Positions 19,925 through 32,190 of a stretch of DNA of 58,846 bases are shown in pieces. Every line of letters begins with the position of its first letter. The stretch's first letter is position 1. This stretch comes from Phoronis australis (taxonomy: Eukaryota > Phoronida > Phoronidae): the NCBI GenBank assembly GCA_002633005.1, contig NMRA01000158.1, positions 1 to 58,846 of the forward strand, given 5' to 3'. The translations under genes were made by a program, and so were the position numbers. The notes beneath the pieces were generated by a model. The model worked only from the letters and a program-made list of their open reading frames with translations. It was not told where the DNA came from and made no database searches.

Positions 19925-21331
19925 TGTTGACTTTGAGCTGGGAGACAACAGACTCATGGATTCTTCTTGGTAATGTTTCCTTGAATAAATGGATAGTCTG
20001 AGGAGTGATACAATAGACACCACACAGTCCAAATTGTGAACCGCCTGATCTGTGAGTATACCTGCTTTTCCCATTTCTTCTAAAACAGCCCATGTACTGT
20101 TACTATTTAAAGAGTACAAGGTTTTGAACAAACAGATAATTAAGCTAGGAAGTCTGAACAACCCTTGTTTGATGTCGTGAACCGTGTTGGCATACTTGTG
20201 AAAATTTGTCTTAGGAAAGAAATCTTGAATGAGCTCCAAGATTTCATCGAACGCTTTCGCCTTGACATTTTCATTGCTTTTGACTTCTCTCCTGGCTGAA
20301 ATGAAATCGTCTACAAGCTTATCTGCGCCACTGCTTCCACCAATCTTTACAACAGAGGTCATGATACGATCAATGTTATAACCTTCTTTTAGCGCGGTGT
20401 TATATTCACACAGCTGAGCCATACGTTGTGGAGTCCGGATCAGTTCACGACCTTCCTTCGTTGGCCTGTCCGGTCGACCTAGAGGTGTGTTACACGCGTA
20501 TGGTGCTGCGCTGTCGAACTGGAACCCACGTGGTGCGACGCTGTCTGTGAACCAGTTTGCACCTGGTTTGTCATAATCGTTCAGCGATTTGATGGCTAGC
20601 GATTTCAGCAGAGTTTCTTGGATATTTAATACGAACAAATGGACCAGCCTTGCTAAATTTCTGAAATAATCTTTGCCATTTGACTCATCTTCTACAAGAA
20701 TAGCCCATTCGATATCGGAAAAAGGTGTCGTATCACCTCTTGCTAATGACCCTAGTCCTATTGCCGCATATTCTTGAGGAGGTGCGCCAAGGATCTGTTC
20801 ACTTTCGGTGATTAAATGACGAACTAAATCAACTATTTCGGCAGTTAAGTCAACAAAAAGGTGCTTAATCTTAGCAGTAAATTCTTTTTCTGTCAAAATA
20901 CGTTCAGAATCACTACTTTCTAGATTATATCTGGACTGCATTTCTTTCAATAAGTCACTTGCTCTCTCGCTAAACTCATTTCTCAATTTACTCAATTTTT
21001 GCTTTATATCACTCCGGAAATCTTCGGGCAGTTTTGTTGGTGATATTGATAAAACCTTACAAAATGCCATTTCCGCTTGCCGTAATTGATTTCCAAGCGC
21101 TTCCATTAAAGCAGGGTTATTTGTTCTCAACATCGCTGCGTTTGCGAGTGCCGAGGATTTCACAAAGTTGTCCACGTCTTTCGTCAGCAGACCACGTTCA
21201 CAATAGACCTCTCCCATCTCTTTTAGTATCCTAGCATCCCTCTCCAGTTCATCACGTGATCCGTTTTTTAAGATGTCAGCCAGTTTTTCTTCTTTTGCAT
21301 CTAGTGTTGCAAGACGTTCATCTGAAACCAT
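19922..21331 (-). CDS. GlnD/DUF294-type nucleotidyltransferase domain of an NTase-TPR protein
   Basis: This open frame of 469 codons has a helical N-terminus (residues 1-150). The motif IGLGSLARGDTTPFSDIE at about 191-208 has the G-S-x10-D-x-E pattern of nucleotidyltransferase-fold enzymes, with D206 and E208 as likely metal ligands. Residues about 270-450, including GLFRLPSLIICLF and LLRLSIY, resemble the helical substrate-binding domain that follows DUF294 NTases related to GlnD. The substrate is unknown. ATG at 21331 may not be the true start: a good acceptor (ATGGTTTCAG|) lies just inside it, so this is probably an internal exon. The frame ends at TAA 19922-19924, after which the TPR half continues in frame. 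Confidence 0.8.
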   Translation of the reverse strand: MVSDERLATLDAKEEKLADILKNGSRDELERDARILKEMGEVYCERGLLTKDVDNFVKSSALANAAMLRTNNPALMEALGNQLRQAEMAFCKVLSISPTKLPEDFRSDIKQKLSKLRNEFSERASDLLKEMQSRYNLESSDSERILTEKEFTAKIKHLFVDLTAEIVDLVRHLITESEQILGAPPQEYAAIGLGSLARGDTTPFSDIEWAILVEDESNGKDYFRNLARLVHLFVLNIQETLLKSLAIKSLNDYDKPGANWFTDSVAPRGFQFDSAAPYACNTPLGRPDRPTKEGRELIRTPQRMAQLCEYNTALKEGYNIDRIMTSVVKIGGSSGADKLVDDFISARREVKSNENVKAKAFDEILELIQDFFPKTNFHKYANTVHDIKQGLFRLPSLIICLFKTLYSLNSNSTWAVLEEMGKAGILTDQAVHNLDCVVSIVSLLRLSIYSRKHYQEESMSLLSPSSKST

Positions 21332-22230
21332 AACAACAATTTATTAATTTTCAATTAAAACCAATGGTGATCCTTTTCCTCTGATAATGAAATTTAATGA
21401 AACAACAGTCGCGTGTCGTTTAAGTCTCTCATTAACATGTAAAATTCGATTGGTAAGAATATCCTCAGATAAAAATGAGTGGTGCCACTTCGAATCGACT
21501 CTGATGTGCATGAGACCATATAAGGGGATTTCATTTACGGCGCTGTTGTTTTTCCAATATAAATGTGGGGCAGTTGGCGGCTCGTGAACTCCCGGTGAAA
21601 AATAAGTGAAAGTAAGTCGAGTTTTGTAATTAGCATTGGTTTACGTCGAAAGAATATCACTTCATCTCTTCAGTTAGGGATATGTCCATATTACAAGAGA
21701 TTGATATAGAACGCCATGCATTTGTTGTTGGTTCAAAGAGTAGACCTAGGTCCCCGGCTGACGACAGAGTTTAGCTTGAGGCCCTTGCTAATGCAATATG
21801 AATAAGTTAAATTTGCATTCATTCAGTTTAAGTGCACAAACAGCGAAAACAGAATTAAATATTTTAGTGGTATCAAAACTGGTATTATAATAGTGTGTTT
21901 ACGCTACCGTAAACTACTCAAGAAAATACTTCAGAGTTTGTCAGGGTTGGCCAACCCTAAAGTCGCGAAATCGAAAATGATGCATAAAGACTACACATTG
22001 ACTGTGACTTGGCTTGGTACATGTAGCAGAGGTGAAATGCTGTCACGGTAAGCAATCTTACGAGACCAGTAAAGGCCAGCTGAAAAGGGTGAAATGTAAG
22101 TTTGACCTTGTTTTCAGGACACTGAGAAATTAGCTCTATAATTCCTGAACTCTTTGGAGATGCTACATTTAAATTACTCATTTATGACGTGACAAGTCGT
22201 GTTCTTTGTCAGCACCGAGAGCCTACTTAC

Positions 22231-22362
22231 TGTAAGGGAAATGTGGTCTATGAGCACATAGAGCATTTCACGTAAATCAGCTCCCAGTTCATAGTAATCA
22301 CGTTCAAATGGTGCTTCTTTTAAGTTGCTCGCTGCATTTGCAGTAGACGTAGAAATGGGAAG
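22231..22362 (-). CDS. Probable upstream exon of the NTase-TPR gene
   Basis: The minus-strand frame reads LPISTSTANAASNLKEAPFE, then RDYYELGADLREMLYVLIDH and ISLT. It ends at a strong donor, ACA|GTAAGT, in phase 0. An in-phase acceptor (AAAGTGAAG|) precedes it. The next exon at about 21325 needs phase 1, so a further small exon probably lies between them. Its membership of the NTase-TPR gene is inferred from strand, spacing and helical composition. Confidence 0.4.
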
Positions 22363-22505
22363 CTTCACTTTGAAAATAGTGCCATTGGGTATTGTGCAAG
22401 GCCTTTGAAGAGTGATACAATCTATTCTTCATATTTTTAGGTTTTGTACACCCTGTGGCTGAGATGGGTGGAGGTGCATGGACCTGTTTTTTCAAGTCCA
22501 AAGCC

Positions 22506-22642
22506 GCAAAACCTGTTTCGTGGTATGCCATCAACGTTGCATGCTCACCGTAATCTGTTGACTTGCGCTGCAGCGACACGTAGTTAACACCAGTCCGTTC
22601 ACTCTCAGTGTTGACACTGAGTTGTTCGATGACGAAATCCAT
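22506..22642 (-). CDS. Probable first coding exon of the NTase-TPR gene
   Basis: ATG at 22642 opens MDFVIEQLSVNTESERTGVN followed by YHETGFAALDLKKQ. The composition is credible, and a donor-like CAG|GTCCAT in phase 0 would splice to the exon ending at 22231. The frame stays open to 22304, so the exact end is uncertain. It has no signal peptide, consistent with a cytosolic protein. Confidence 0.4.
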
Positions 22643-22649
22643 GAGTCAC

Positions 22650-24780
22650 TTGAAACCTTGAAATATAATTCGAAAGAAGCGCTTACTGTTTTTGTGAAAA
22701 TAACTTTAATTGTGAAGTATCCGACGTGTCTATGGACGTAAGTGTGAACGGAGGGCTCCTTCCCCGCTGGGCAAACCTGACGTGAGTGTACATAGTTATA
22801 GGCCAATGGCGAAAACGCTAGTGATGCCATCGATAAAGCGTTAGTTTTACTCCCCAAAATTCATGACGTTTTCACTAGCAATCTTATTGCCAGAAACCGC
22901 TTACTGAATGCATGGGCAGGCGAAGGAGGTCTATATTCATCGTTTCGCTATTGAAGAAAACGAACGTCCTTTGACGCTAATTTTTGCTAGAGCAATTGAC
23001 AGCACATCGGTCTGCATATAAAGCCAACATATATATATATATTCTCCACTGATAAACTGCTACTAGTGTTTGCTTTATCAGATGCCAACGAACACAATGA
23101 AGCTTTTTATATACCTCGCAGACAATGTTTTAATATATACATGTGTTACAATTATTATGCCCTCCTCTCTAAAAAAACCCAGGGCGTCATGATGCATGCT
23201 TACCTCAGATAGTCAGTTTTTAGGTAGTCGTCGTGTCAAAACCTTGCCCAATAAATCGACCTCGAAAGCTTCTGTCAACCTGCTAAACATACAGTGTAAC
23301 TACTGGTTGTTGCCTATTGTGATTTGTGAGTGTGCACAATGGCTAGTTGACCTTGGCGTTGCTTATCTTAGACCATTGTGACGAATACGGCTCGAGTCGA
23401 CGTGTACGATTTTTTAGTTCTTGGAACTGAAAGTGAAACCGCATAGCACTGTCTAACATAAGCGCCCTCTTTACTGTATGCCAGGGTTGACCTATAAGTG
23501 AACAGTCATAACTGATAACCAAACCACAACAATATTGATTTTAATGTTAGTCATGCGTGAAGCACTAGCTTTCGAAACCAACGTTCTAGCTGTCAAACCT
23601 CAGTTTTGACCTGGGAGTAATATACATATTGGTCCCAAGTTTTGAAACACACTCATAGTTTTCAAAATACTCAGACTAGACTTTGAAAACCTCTCGTAAT
23701 CGAAGTTTTCATTGTCTTGATCATGGCTTTTTATCTTTAAGATTATTAATATGAGCCCTGACGTAACGAAAGGTCTTTCAGTTGGGAGCTAGGGACATGT
23801 AGTACTATAGTAAACTCCTTTCTGGGAGTCAGCGTGCAGGCTCAGGGATGAGACGAGAAAAAACAGAGCACTGGTGTCGACCAGATCAGTAGAACAAAAC
23901 GTCTGATGCTATTTGGCTCCATTCCAATCACCAAAAGAAATGTTTTATCATTTCCACAATTTAATTGTCTTCTTACGGGGTCAATGACATTTTTGCCTCT
24001 CCTACGTTTATCACGAAATCAGTGAATTCCTAGTTCTGTTGTTAGTAAATAGACACGTTAGTTGGCGTGTAGGAGTTAGAGATATAGAGGCAGAGACGGT
24101 CTAGCACGTGACACGTATAACACGACGGACGTGTGTGGAACTGAGCGTTATTAGGCCTTCAGGTGTAGTCAACTAGAAACCCGACTAGAAACCCACTTCC
24201 GGAACACAAGTTCGCAAACTACATTTTCAATCCATTTTCTGGTCTTCAAAACATTGCCATGCACTGCGCCAAAAGTTCTCCACGTCACTATTGTTCTTTT
24301 TCGAGTTACGGCATGTTTAAAGTACTCCTAATTGCAGTAGATTTTAAGAGAAAAGGTAAAACATCGAATGTGGGTTTGAATGCATTTATGTCCGCAAAAG
24401 TTGCCAGTGAGATAATATTTATAGTAGCAAGTCTTAGTATCAAAACATTTAGCCAGGTGATGTATTGTAAATGCTTACATTTTCCACAAAACTAAACAGG
24501 TTATCTGCATTTATTTCCCATGTCCTTGTGCAACGAACACATACAAGTTGTGCTTCAGATAACTGCAAGAAATAGAATTTACATGTTGAAAAAGTTATCT
24601 TATTAAGATTTGTCACGAGCAAGGTTTCAAAATGCACCTCCACCAAAAAATTGGGAACTACCTGATATTACAGCTACAAGAAGTTTATTGTATCCATAAA
24701 AACACACAATTTATTCGCATTCCAACAGCTTTTTATGCGCCCACATATTTATATGTGGAAGCATCATGCCGTTATCTCCC
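22650..24780. other. Intergenic, no gene recognised
   Basis: Contains the putative promoter side of the NTase-TPR gene and a short TATATATATATA run at about 23030-23042. The ORFs here are short and lack family features. Confidence 0.4.
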
Positions 24781-24783
24781 TAC

Positions 24784-25430
24784 GTAAGGGCGGCGTCCGT
24801 CCGGCGTCCGGCGTCCGCTGCTCTATCTCCACAACTCTTTGACATACGTTCATGAAATTTGGCACATATGTTTCATTTATAAATGGCACGGCATGAGCGA
24901 ATTTCGAACGGATCCAACTACCGGTGTGCCCCCTAGTGGCACGTTTACCTTTATATCTTCAAAAGTCCTTAACGGATTCTCATGAAATTTAATATGTGGG
25001 CACCTATTAGTGAGGTGACGCTATCCTCCTGTTTTGGATGGATTCGACGTAGTTTGCGCCACCTAGTGGACTTTTTTACTGTTTTCGAGTCTTTACGTCA
25101 GCCCCTTAATAAACCAAACCGCTAAAAGGATGATTGTGAAAATTGGCACGTATGTGCTTACTATAAAGAGGACGGTTGACGATGACTTTCCGACGATTTC
25201 GACTACTGTGACGCCTCCTGGTGGCAGGTTTGTTTTTGTTGCGCCTATGGCTGCATCTCCTAAACCGTTCGCAAGATCTTTACTTAATTTAGCAAGTGTA
25301 TTTATATGATGTTGACTACGGATGACGACAACTTTCGAACAGATCTGAATACTACTGTGCCCTCTAGTGGCAAATTTAGTTTTTTATGTTTAACTCAGTA
25401 TCTTCAAAGGTCCTCGACACACAAATGCTG
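24784..25430. repeat. Degenerate tandem repeat, unit about 135-150 bp, with a GGCGTCC head
   Basis: The block starts with GGCGTCCGTCCGGCGTCCGG. It continues with at least four diverged units carrying the landmarks GAAATTTGGCAC, GATTCGACTAC and CCCCCTAGTGGCACG. Unit landmarks fall near 24853, 24986, 25137 and 25283. It ends against the 3' end of the L1-like element. Similar degenerate units occur in the introns at about 41390-41650 and 42550-43440. Confidence 0.65.
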
Positions 25431-25437
25431 CAAATTC

Positions 25438-26300
25438 TTACTTCAGTAAACTAAAGAGTTCCAAAATCTCCAGGTAATTTGGCCATAATCTGCGGGCAAT
25501 AAAATATCGCAAAAATATAGTCCAAAAATAATAAGTTCGTAAGACAGACAGTTGGGAAGCTGTATGAGACACTTTTGAAGTAGTTTTCCGAATTTTTTCC
25601 AAAAATCTTGTACAAGGCGACATTCCCAAAAATGTGTGACAGCGTCTCTGGAGGTTTATTACGAAAAGGAACATAAATTAGAATCCCGAACACGGATTTT
25701 GACTAAACAGGTATTTGTTGCAATAATCCTGTGTAATATTCTAAATTGGAACCATCTAATGTTGGGATCCTTTGTAATTTCACAAGGCAATGCGTATATT
25801 TTCTTCCAATCTAAACTATTTCCTGACTCTATTTCCCATTTGCATTCTGACTTCGAAGGTTTCTTAACATCATTATAGAATGAGCAAATAATTATGTCTA
25901 CAACCCTTCAAGTCTTTCCGTTAGTGAGTAATTGCTCAAGGCATGCAGGGAGAGTAGACATTAACACTTTTAAATTTACTTTGAAATATACGCTTTTCTG
26001 AAACCTTCTTAGAACAGAAACAACGTCATTATATTCTACACAGTTGTTTTTTACATCGAAACCATTTATCATATGGTTTAAACTAACGAAAGCACCATCA
26101 GATGTATACATATCTTTGATAAATCTTAAGCCTTTTACAAACCAAGACTTATAAAAAACACTTGTGCCTCCGATCGCCAAGTTACTATTGAACCACAAAG
26201 GTTGATTCAAAAAGTCCTCTTTAATCGCAACAATTATTTTCATGTAGAAAAAAAATGTCATACTTCCAAATACGTCGTGCCAGTAAGAAATTACCAATTA
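25438..26300 (-). mobile_element. L1/Tx1-like LINE, ORF2 C-terminal part
   Basis: The minus-strand frames read MVISYWHDVFGSM, QPLWFNSNLAIGG and SVFYKSWFVKGLRFIKDM, the usual signature of L1/Tx1 ORF2 after the RT. Further left, in shifted frames, come IRWFQFRILHRIIATNTCL and a terminal ETLSHIFWECRLVQDFW-like Cys/His region. Frameshifts separate these blocks, so the element is dead. The matching RT half lies at about 28450-29580. Confidence 0.75.
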
Positions 26301-26339
26301 GAGTTAACTTCGACTTAATAAAGTCATCTTAAGAACGGG

Positions 26340-28450
26340 TAGAGTGAGTACAGTAATTCACCTCTTTTAGACGGAGAGCTTTCAAGATATTTACATGTAC
26401 GGAGTCGACTCCATCTTTTAAATAAAGACTTTTAAGTCTTTATTTAAAAGATGGAGTCGACGTAAATATCTATTTAAAAATAGCTAGTTACAAACCAAAG
26501 CAACTGCTTTTCAAAACAAATAATAGCACTGTCTGTGTGAATCTGTTACACAGGGCAGTTCTTGTCCGCACAGCTTGGTTTATGAGAAAAGCCTAGCAGT
26601 AATGACCTTATCCGACTTCAGCCGAGTCAATTCTGTGAACAGGCATGATGTGGTTACATAACATCTGTGATGTCAAACCAGGAAGACAGCTGTGTATTGC
26701 AATGGCTACAAGCCGTCAACCCTCCAAAATTTTGCTTGTTCATATGTTAATTCCTTTCAATTCCATTTGTTGGCATAACTAAATTGTTTTTCGCCAAGGA
26801 GATGTAAAGACCAGTGTATCGCAGATAATCAAGCCTAATACAAAATATTACAGTTTTCATTTTTTCCATTTTCAGCAGTGAGCAAAAAGGGTGTCACGTA
26901 TATAATTGACATTTGAGTGGAGGTGGCAATCTCAATGATAGAAGTACAAGAACACTTGAAATGGAAGTCTTCTGAACTTATTTTTTTTAAATTCATGTGT
27001 TAATCTATTGAAAACATAAAAAACCCAAGGCATCAAGAAATATTATCTGAAGATTGATTAAGACAAGTTAATTCTATCATGCTTTGGACACTGAGTCATA
27101 GAAATCAAAGAACAAATTAGAGGAAGATTATGATCTAATCCGCAGTTCAAATTAAAACCTAGTGCTTTCAGTCGGAATTGTATATTTGGCTTCTACAGTG
27201 AAAGACTTTCAAGGTAGTTGAAGGTTACCGCTACTCTACATACATGTAAGTCACAACTGAAATAATCTTAGTACAGTTAAGTTTATATGTGAGCCAAAAT
27301 GATCTAATATTTTACCAAAATAAGTAAATTAGAATGCACAGTGCTTTAGAACGTTTAAGCATTACAAAAGTTATCCAACAACAAGACAAATTTGCATTAT
27401 AAGAATATGGATATGCCTAACTATTACCATGGCGACCAGGTGTTTCTTTACATTAGAATTCGTCAAGCATGATTTGAAAAAAATAAGAAATTGCATGGAA
27501 AAAGGTTTGGAGGCTGGAAACTTCACAATCCAACATACCCTATTACTCTTATTAAGAGTCTTTACATTTTGTTGCATCGATAACTTGAATTTAGAAAGCA
27601 AAAAGTTAAAATGCATGTATTAAAAGAAAGATTCATACGTAAAATTTAAAAAAATATAAATTATGTTGTGACACATAATCAAACCTTGAAGCGCAATTGA
27701 CTTTCAAAGAAAAAACGATTTTAAAACTTTTTCGACTATTTTTAAGCCGAGTGTATGGTCAACTGAATGAAATATTCACACTACAATCATTAGAGTATTC
27801 CTTATATTTTTTGCACAAAAACATAACCATTGTGCAAAGTTTCTTTTTTATAGCAGCTTTCATCAAAATGTATCAAAGTTAAGTCTTCACCAAGTACAAA
27901 ATAGTCGATTGAACATGCCCTTCAGTTCAGCAGAAGTCGCCATGTCGGTGCCGCCGGAAATGAGACTAAGTCCAACGGGAATTGTGAGCACTCAATAAGT
28001 AACATCTGCTTGGCTGAAATCCAGTGAAACTATTGAATCCCTCAGAATAGTACATGTAGGTATAGATCTTTCTCACTAAATTTCTTCGAAAATTATACTA
28101 ACTAGGCCTACTGTAAAATGTTTATGGCAACACACAAGACCATGTGCATATGTGTCCCATTTCAGAGAATTAAAGAGCAAAAGTTGCATAATAAACCGAT
28201 TCTAACAAACAGAAAGATTCCATTTGTGCCAGACAGTCCCAGTACAAACCTATGGACAGACTTGGCAGTGATCGGGTCAGGTTCCTGATGTGACGTGTTT
28301 CCGAAGATAGCCGAAGTTGAAAATTTTCTGTTCTCACAGTCTTGTGGGGAAATGGGAGCGTGTTTTAAACGAATAATAGAAGAATATAGGGTATAAAAAA
28401 AGAACTGTGGTTTATAAGCAAACATTATTAGCAATCAACACATGTGTATA
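26340..28450. other. About 2.1 kb of non-LINE DNA separating the two L1-like halves
   Basis: AT-rich sequence with no recognisable protein. About 1.3 kb of L1 ORF2 would be expected between the RT and the C-terminal block, but I could not find it in translation, so insertion plus deletion is likely. A strong hairpin lies at its left edge (26385-26471). Confidence 0.5.
26385..26471. repeat. Long hairpin with perfect 28-bp arms
   Basis: 26404-26431 and 26434-26461 are exact reverse complements separated by two bases. The pairing resumes outside a 9-nt one-sided bulge with AGATATTTAC (26385-26394) and GTAAATATCT (26462-26471). GTCGACTCCATC marks the arm ends. Confidence 0.9.
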
Positions 28451-29580
28451 CATATTAACTACAACCAAATAGCTGTGTACCAATCTCTTTAATCTCAGGT
28501 ATTCTTTCAATAAAGTTCGTATTCGTCATACTATCCAATTGAGTGTCAAAATCCACCCCCAAAAATCTAAACGATTTTTTGTCCAAGACAGACTATTATA
28601 TCGGAATCACTTCATTACTACCATTTTTAATCCAAACCATATGGCTTTTGTTTTATCCACATTCACTTGGAGAATGTATTACATTCAATGTGTTAGTCAA
28701 TGACAAATTTGACCCATCCAACGTAAGTGATGTGTCGTCCGCATATTGCGAAATCAAATATTCTTTATTTCCTGCAACTACACCAGCAATATTTTTATTA
28801 TTCTTGATTAAATACGCCAAAATCTTCGCGCACAATATGAAAATGATCGATGACAAAGGATCACCTTGTCTGCATCCACGCGAAATATTGAACCAGGAAG
28901 ATGGGTGACCATTTACGACAACACAGGACATAATATTACTGTAAAAGATTTTCACTCACCTTCTGATCGACCAACCAGAATTAAAGAAAGATAAAAAAGT
29001 TTTTTGAATAAAAGTCCACGACAATGAATGAAATGATTTTTCAAAATCAATCAGTAAAAGCAATCCTGGTTTGTTAGCTGCCTGGGCATAAAACATTAAA
29101 TCATAGAACTCGCGGATATATTCATCCATATTTCTTCCAGAAACAAAAACCTGTCTGGTGTTTACTGATTAGTTTTCCCAAAACAGATTTTAACCGTTCA
29201 GCCACAGCCGAAGAAGGCAATTTGTATGTCCCATTGAGTAAGGATATGGGCCCCCAGTTTTTCAAAAATGTTTACTTCTATCTGCTCCCTTAGGGATGCA
29301 GGTAATCACTCCCTCTTTCTCTGTTGATGATAATTGGCCAACAGCAAAACCAGTATGAAGTAAGCGAACAACGAAATGTCCAATGTGAGTCCAAAAAAAT
29401 AAAAAAATTCCACTGAAAAACTGTCCCGAGCCTGGGATGTTGTTTTTCATTTTTTTCAAGCATTGACCTTCATATGTAAGAGGACCTTCTAATTTTTGTT
29501 TTTCTGTTTGGAGACACAAACCTTCAAGAGTTTCTAAAGCAGTATTACGATGACATTCCGCCCAGTCGTTTATTCACACG
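28450..29580 (-). mobile_element. L1/Tx1-like LINE, reverse-transcriptase part
   Basis: Blocks in order on the minus strand are EGVITCIPKG (RT start), SLLNGTYKLPSSAVAERLKS, QTGFVSGRNMDEYIREF, LLLLIDFEKSFHSLSW, ISRGCRQGDPLSS and the catalytic SQYADDTSLTL, then VNVDKTKAIWFG. This order and wording match L1/Tx1 RT domains. FEKSF carries Ser where FEKAFD is usual, and several stops and frameshifts interrupt the frame. There is no endonuclease domain, so it is 5'-truncated near 29580. Confidence 0.8.
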
Positions 29581-29940
29581 AATTCTTGACCTGAACTTGT
29601 AGGAAAGTTTTGACGACCTAGTGCCATCACCATAAGCGAGGGAGGGTAGGTGAACCCCTTAGCTTCAAAATGTGCGTAACGCGCAGCACTGCAACCGTCT
29701 TTTGCGCCCTCTGGCTGTTTTGGTGTATTGGAGGTGCAGCCGTCTTTGTTGAATGAACTGTGTCTTCTTCTGCCTTTATTTGTACACATGGCCATCGGCC
29801 CAAAGTACAACAAACAAGCAAACAAGATCATTGGAGTACTATGCACACTAGTCAGTAATGCTCAAGCTGTTCCGTTTTTTAGATGCGTAGCATGCATATT
29901 TCACCACTGAGATATCGGGATTACATAATAGTCTATGAAA
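29581..29940. other. No gene recognised between two LINEs
   Basis: Short ORFs on both strands overlap each other without family features. Confidence 0.4.
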
Positions 29941-32190
29941 TTTAAACAAAGAGGGACTTGTCCAGAGGCTCTCACTCTGATTTCGGAAAACGCGTCGCAA
30001 ACTAACAAAAAGTGATATTCATCCTCGACACAATTCCTCCAGCATCAATGTACACACTCTGTCTTGATATATCACATTTACATGACGACCAGTTTCTACT
30101 GCCAGTCTGGGACTTGCACATCGAAAACGTGTAAAACTTTGCACGAACACTCTTGGAAGATTTTCAATTTCTAAATAGTTTTCATGTTTAAATACAACCT
30201 TAAAATTTTTGTAATAGTTTAACTTAGAATTGGAATCAACATCGGACTGCCATCTTTGCAAAGCACAGTCCTTAACCCGTTGTAAGAAAATATTTACAAA
30301 CGACTCTTGACACAAGACTCCTTGGTTTACCCAAACATCATGGAAACCATACATTGACAATAAATTGCGAACTGAGCTTGCCCAATTATACATACGTCTA
30401 CCATTTTCATCTAGTCTCTACAACATGTTGTAAGCGGCCCTTGGATAACGTTCCTGTGGCATATTCAAAATTTTAAACCAGTATTTAATACAGCTAACAA
30501 AGTGTCTCGTAAACATACTATTATGGTATCTGCAACATTCACCGAATACTGCAGCGTTAGAGCAAGAACTGCCAAGTCCCAGGAACCATTTACAATTTTT
30601 TTAATTCTTTAAAACCCCAAATCTCTGCACCATAACACAATGTTGGGTACACCAGTTTATCAAATAACTGAAAGGCAAGTGATGGAGGCATATCGCGACA
30701 TCTGTAGTTTCAAAACACGTGACGCAGCATTATTTGCTTGACAAGAAAGAGTTTTTGTCGCTTTCGACCATGACAATTTTGTGTGATAAAAATACTAAGA
30801 TACTTATAATGAGATACAGTATCAACTTGCTGTTTGTTAAAAAATATTTCTCATAGTGTCTTAAGGGACCTACATTTCTAAATACAGTTATTTTGGTTTT
30901 CTTTAAATTCACTGCTATACCCCATGAACCACAATAATCATTGAGACAATTCAACATTCGTTGCAAGTTAAACGCTGTTAGAGAGCACAAAACCATGTCA
31001 TCTGCATATAATAATGAATTAATGTTTGCAGTATGCTCATCTAAGTAGATGCTATTTATATCACAACGTTAATTGAGTTTTCTAAAAACTCATTGAGATA
31101 CAAAAAATAGTAGAAGGCTTATCATACAGCCTTGCCGAGTTCCAGTAGTGCCATTAAAAGGGTCTGTTAAGCCATCACGTGTTTTAACACATGATCTCAA
31201 CTTGCTTTACATTGATCACAGAATTGATAACATATTGCCATGAAAATTAATTTGCATAAGTCTATGAAAAAGTAAGATATGTGGCACTCGATCAAAAGCT
31301 TTTGAAAAGTCAATAAATGCACAATAGAACCTGCCACCCCTTTTGCTTATGTGTTTCTGACATATCGCATACAAAGAAAATATATGATCAACAGTCGCGT
31401 AACCCTTGCGGAACCCTGCTTGGGCTTCAAACAGTTGACCGATACTTTCGGCACAGTTATGCAATCGGTTATTCAGTATTCTGGTAAAGACCTTCCCAAA
31501 AGCCGACAGAAGCGAAATACCTCTATAATTATTATCATCGTCCACGTTACCTTGTTTAAACAACGAAATTAACATCGCATCACACCAAGCCTGGGGATAG
31601 AAACCTGACTCGAGAATTACATTGAATAATTTATGCAGAATCGACGAAATGAATGTTTTGGTACATTTTAACATTTCAAAAGTAACTCAATCAATACCAG
31701 TGACCTTGGCATATGGAAGCTGATTGATATTCTGGATAATTTCATAACACGAAATGTCTGTATTTAAATCATGTTGTATGTTGTGGGTACACTTTTCACA
31801 GCAGTTGTCATGACTAGTTTGCCTATTGACGATAGTATTCATGAGTAAATCGCTAACAGGCACTTCTTTGTTTAACAGACTCTTAAAATAAGCATGCCAT
31901 TTTTGTGGTGTAATAGACGTGGCTGTGCACCTCGAAGGTTGCGTACTAAATTTGATCATTTTCCAAAATTCTTTGGGTTGTTCCTATTCTTGGAAATACT
32001 TTCTAGTAACTGAGCTTCATAATTTTTCTCTTTTTGTCTATACAAGTCACGGAATTGTTTTCTTTTTAATTTATAATTATCCATGTCAATGAACTGTGTT
32101 CCTTCTATATTGTCCCCATTCCCAGCACCGAATGAATTTACGTGGCTTTCCAGGGTACTTTGTATGTGCTCACCACTCAACAACACAATT
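29940..32190 (-). mobile_element. CR1/Jockey-group-like LINE, 5'-truncated and frameshifted
   Basis: Reading down the minus strand, a linker (KQFRDLYRQKEKNYEAQLLE) leads into the RT. The RT blocks are NYRGISLLSAFGKVFTRIL, EAQAGFRKGYATVDHIFSL, CAFIDFSKAFDRVPHIL, TGTRQGCMISLLLF, LLYADDMVLC and AVNLKKTKITVF. A C-terminal helical region follows with FTRFRCASPRLAVETGR and the start of a Cys/His cluster. At least three frameshifts or stops interrupt it. The endonuclease is absent. The clade call (CR1/Jockey/L2 group) rests on the RT wording only. Confidence 0.75.
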
